Shown: positions 48,504 through 50,913 of the stretch, one piece after another
Position numbering within the stretch: position 1 is the first letter of the stretch
Layout of the letters: every line of letters begins with the position of its first letter
NCBI GenBank assembly: GCA_965603365.1
Contig: CBFDCR010000037.1
Coordinates: 1 to 50,913, forward strand
Origin: JAHELQ01 sp965603365
GTDB lineage: Bacteria > Acidobacteriota > Aminicenantia > UBA2199
DNA length: 50,913 bases
Direction: 5' to 3'
Translations under genes and position numbers: made by a program
The notes under the pieces: model-generated
Seen by the model: only the letters and a program-made list of their open reading frames with translations
Told to the model about the DNA's origin: nothing
Database searches by the model: none

Positions 48504-50198
48504 TTAATCTAAGACTGCATATATAGGCCTGATATCAACGGGGACATCCTCAACCGCCTTAAGGGCTCTTTTTAATTCAGGCGATATACGACGGTACTTT
48601 TCAATAAATGCCTTTGCCTGGTTATAATCGCCCAATGCCTGGATCATCAGAACGTCATGGGCCAATTGTTTGACGGCACTCTCTATTTTTTCTCGATTTA
48701 CCGAGAAGCGACCGGTCTGCTCGTCAAACCGGAATCCGCCTTTTTCCATAATATAGTCCAATTGAATGGCATTGCCGCCGCCGTGGGCGGAATCGATGCC
48801 AAAGCGGACACAGCGGAAAATGCCGCCCAGATAAGTCACATACATTTTGTCTTTCAAATCCTGGGGAAACACCTTTTTTTCGATCATAAGCTTCAGGTTC
48901 CACAGCCCCACGATGTCGGCTTTGGTCTCCTCGACGGTGGAGTACAGTTCTTTTAGTTCTTTGTTTACGGTTGTCTGTTTGCCCTGTTTTTTTATTATGC
49001 CTGGACCCAGGCCGTGGGCGACTTCGTGCATCAGCACATGGTTGAAATAAGAATCAAAAGAGATGTAGGATGAATCGGATCTGGCAAGTACTTTTTGTAC
49101 AATGGGTATCCAGCATTTCTCGAATTTGGCCCGGGCTACATTTTTCAGCATTACTTTTTTACTACCCTTCTGCTGTCGCACCCGTTCGTCGTTGGGCAGG
49201 TTGAAGGCGGTAGTCTGAATACCGGCTTTGGTATCGCCGGCGGCAAACACCTCGTTGACCACCACGATGGGGGAGCTCTTGCCCCGGTCGAAAGTTTTGT
49301 ATCTGTCGGCAATGGGCAGATTCTGCTCCATTTCCTCGATATATTGAGCGACTGCTTTCAGCTTTTCACTCTCCCGGCGATCCACAATGGTGATGAAGCA
49401 CTCGAAGGCTGCCTTGTAGCCGAACAGTTCATCTTCGTATACCTCGTAGGGACCGATCACCACTTCGATGTTATGCTCCTTCAGATCCACCCAATCCATG
49501 TCGCTCTGGAGGTAATCATTGCTCAAAAAGGCATCGGCCCTGGCGTTTAGATATTTTTTTAAGGAAGGATTGTCGGTCTTCCGGGCCGCCTTTTTTAGAA
49601 GTTTCGAGGCCGGCTCCAGATATTTTTTGTAGGCGGTGGAATATGGAACTGCATGAAGCTTGCCATTCTTTCGCCTGATCAGGGTGAAATTGGCGGTAAA
49701 ATCCTCTTCCTCCTGGGGGTGGTCCTGGAGCCACTTTTCAAATTCATCTTTGGTCATATCGGCGGGATAAAAATTGGCGCCTTTCGGTTTTTCCTCTGCC
49801 AGATTGATGAAGGGGCGGTCGTATCCCAGCCGGTCGAAGGGGCCGAAGTTGATCTTAAAATATTCTAATAACACTTCATATTCCGGCTTTGTCTTCTTTT
49901 TCAGTTCGTCCAGTATGGCCGTGTTCTGATGATACACTTGTTCCAGGAATATTTTGTCCATATAATGGGCTGTCTGGACGATCAACTGCAGCGCCTGCTT
50001 TTCATCTTCTGTCAATGCCGACGGGTCAAAATCGATCCGCACCGGTGCCAGTTTCTCTATCTGTGCTTTCACCTCAGCCGTGGACAAGTAACCCTTAATA
50101 ATTCCTGTCTCTTTGGTCACCTTATCTTCCTCCTTTTTTCCATAAGAGGTCATGAGCAAAAGCCCGATTAAAAATAAGCAAAAAAACCTGCCTTTCAT
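48504..50198 (-). CDS. M49-like (dipeptidyl-peptidase III type) zinc peptidase
   Basis: 564 residues with GGAGG before the ATG. A hydrophobic signal (FCLFLIGLLLMTS) ends in YGKKEED, where related lipoproteins have CGKKEED: one base (TAT for TGT) separates it from a lipobox. The metal site is HEVAHGLGP, with the third ligand Glu in VEETKADIVGLWNLK. DPP III has HELLGH and EECRAE at these places. The region around SYISFDSYFNHVLM is also typical. Members remove dipeptides from short peptides. The protein is probably periplasmic or, if the Cys has been lost recently, no longer lipid-anchored. Confidence 0.83.
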   Translation of the reverse strand: MKGRFFCLFLIGLLLMTSYGKKEEDKVTKETGIIKGYLSTAEVKAQIEKLAPVRIDFDPSALTEDEKQALQLIVQTAHYMDKIFLEQVYHQNTAILDELKKKTKPEYEVLLEYFKINFGPFDRLGYDRPFINLAEEKPKGANFYPADMTKDEFEKWLQDHPQEEEDFTANFTLIRRKNGKLHAVPYSTAYKKYLEPASKLLKKAARKTDNPSLKKYLNARADAFLSNDYLQSDMDWVDLKEHNIEVVIGPYEVYEDELFGYKAAFECFITIVDRRESEKLKAVAQYIEEMEQNLPIADRYKTFDRGKSSPIVVVNEVFAAGDTKAGIQTTAFNLPNDERVRQQKGSKKVMLKNVARAKFEKCWIPIVQKVLARSDSSYISFDSYFNHVLMHEVAHGLGPGIIKKQGKQTTVNKELKELYSTVEETKADIVGLWNLKLMIEKKVFPQDLKDKMYVTYLGGIFRCVRFGIDSAHGGGNAIQLDYIMEKGGFRFDEQTGRFSVNREKIESAVKQLAHDVLMIQALGDYNQAKAFIEKYRRISPELKRALKAVEDVPVDIRPIYAVLD

Positions 50199-50477
50199 GT
50201 TGCCTCCTTATAAGAAATCAGTTTAATGCAAAAGATTTTTTATGTCAACCTGGAAACCTGGGGCGGTTTCCCGCTTTGATCGCCGCAGACAACACTATGG
50301 GGGAAAAATGGTGACATGCACAATGACTTCCGGCAGGTGCACATTTACTTCTTACCGGTGTAAAAGAACCTCGAAAAATTGGGGACAGTCGCAAAGTGGG
50401 ACACCGGCATGGCGAATAGAAACGCAGCACTTCGGGGTGGACTTGGGGACAGGCAAAAATTTAAAAATTTTGCTATT

Positions 50478-50797
50478 CCTGATGAGAAAGAATGTTGAGA
50501 TCAGGTTTAAATGGGGAAAAATAAAATCCTAATGGCCAACAAAACAGAAATATCCTATCCAATACAGCCAATTAGAATTGTATGTCTATAACAGTCGGGG
50601 CAAAAAGTTGGGAAAATTGGTGAAATGTGAGTGAGAGTGAGTGAATCTAATTAACATTGCCAGCTCAAATGCTCGCCCCTGATAAAAAAGAATGTTAATG
50701 TCAGGTTACAATGGGTAAAAACAAAATCTTAGGGGCAGAAAAAGTGAAATACACTTTCCAATCCAGCCAATAATAATCATATCTCCATAACAGTCAG
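50478..50797 (+). repeat. imperfect ~120-bp direct repeat at 200-bp offset in a gene-free end
   Basis: The segment 50478-50595 (CCTGATGAGAAAGAATGTTG ... ATAACAGTCGG) matches 50678-50797 (CCTGATAAAAAAGAATGTTA ... ATAACAGTCAGC). Shared islands include AGAATGTT, TCAGGTT, AATGGG, CCAAT(A/C)CAGCCAAT and ATAACAGTC, with the starts exactly 200 bases apart. The region 50199-50913 has no convincing gene: open frames of 61-96 codons overlap each other on both strands and lack motifs. It may be a degraded duplicated gene end or a non-coding repeat family. Confidence 0.6.
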
Positions 50798-50913
50798 CAA
50801 AAAAAATAAATCTACCGAGGCCCCTCCTCTAATCTTTTATAGTATTGAAGCCTACCTTAGTTTCATAATCTCAATACCCGGGTTGTATAGCACCAATAGG
50901 TATCTAAAAAGGA

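Noticed and set aside
50281..50460. Insertion-sequence end suggested by repeated GGGGACAG motifs
   Set aside because: No transposase frame and no paired inverted repeats or target duplication can be seen.

Overview
The window looks like chromosomal DNA of an uncultivated diderm bacterium. An outer-membrane lipoprotein pathway (Lnt), a type II/IV pseudopilin, a SPOR protein and a large C-terminal-Phe beta-barrel protein all point to an outer membrane. The gene style (S9B and M49-type peptidases, NfeD/slipin, C25 and beta-propeller remnants, PfaD-type enzymes) resembles Aminicenantes/Acidobacteriota-like genomes. That placement is inference only; no rRNA or marker gene is present.

1-22.3 kb, all on +: the accessory part of a large natural-product cluster. 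The assembly line itself is not in the window; a 21-codon reading frame open at the left edge may be the tail of an upstream gene. First block: PfaD-type enoyl reductase, type II thioesterase, MaoC dehydratase/SDR ketoreductase read-through fusion, FkbH-type HAD-IIIC loading enzyme and a small acyl carrier protein. After a TTGACA-N17-TATACT promoter comes an ABC exporter pair. Then follows an unusual series: B12 radical SAM 1, 3-hydroxyacyl-CoA dehydrogenase (HAD)-like protein 1, class III aminotransferase 1, an extended acyl carrier protein, HAD-like 2, aminotransferase 2, an M29-type metallopeptidase, B12 radical SAM 2 and 3 (a tandem duplication) and a membrane flavodoxin/ferredoxin. The simplest reading is that carrier-bound beta-hydroxy groups are oxidised and transaminated to beta-amines, with radical SAM tailoring fed by the ferredoxin. 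HAD-like 1 has lost the catalytic Ser and His that HAD-like 2 keeps.

22.4-28.3 kb: a secreted NTF2-like protein and a GNAT-like protein on +. On - there is a compact, AT-rich RiPP-like locus: a 31-residue three-Cys peptide with its own promoter and ribosome binding site, a SPASM radical SAM maturase and a two-gene ABC exporter. Further micro-ORFs with strong ribosome binding sites, a second promoter and two matching 36-nt hairpins lie upstream.

28.3-34.6 kb: a DPP IV-type S9 peptidase on -. Then a promoter-led three-gene + operon: an ORC/CDC6-like ATPase with a zinc ribbon and helix-hairpin-helix tail, a HEPN protein with an Rx4H motif, and an N6-adenine methyltransferase with a fused specificity domain. 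It looks like a candidate defence system of unfamiliar composition.

34.6-35.9 kb: a scar region. Two copies of a short direct repeat bracket an exact 42-bp-period array of six palindromes (with a compensatory stem change) and a frameshifted gingipain remnant.

35.9-50.9 kb: NfeD protease, slipin, SPOR protein and Lnt on +; histidine kinase and pseudopilin on -; remnants of a sigma factor and a beta-propeller gene; a DUF5916 outer-membrane protein; then, on -, a phosphodiesterase, a NusG paralogue and an M49-like peptidase. The last 0.7 kb is non-coding and holds an imperfect repeat at exactly 200-bp offset.
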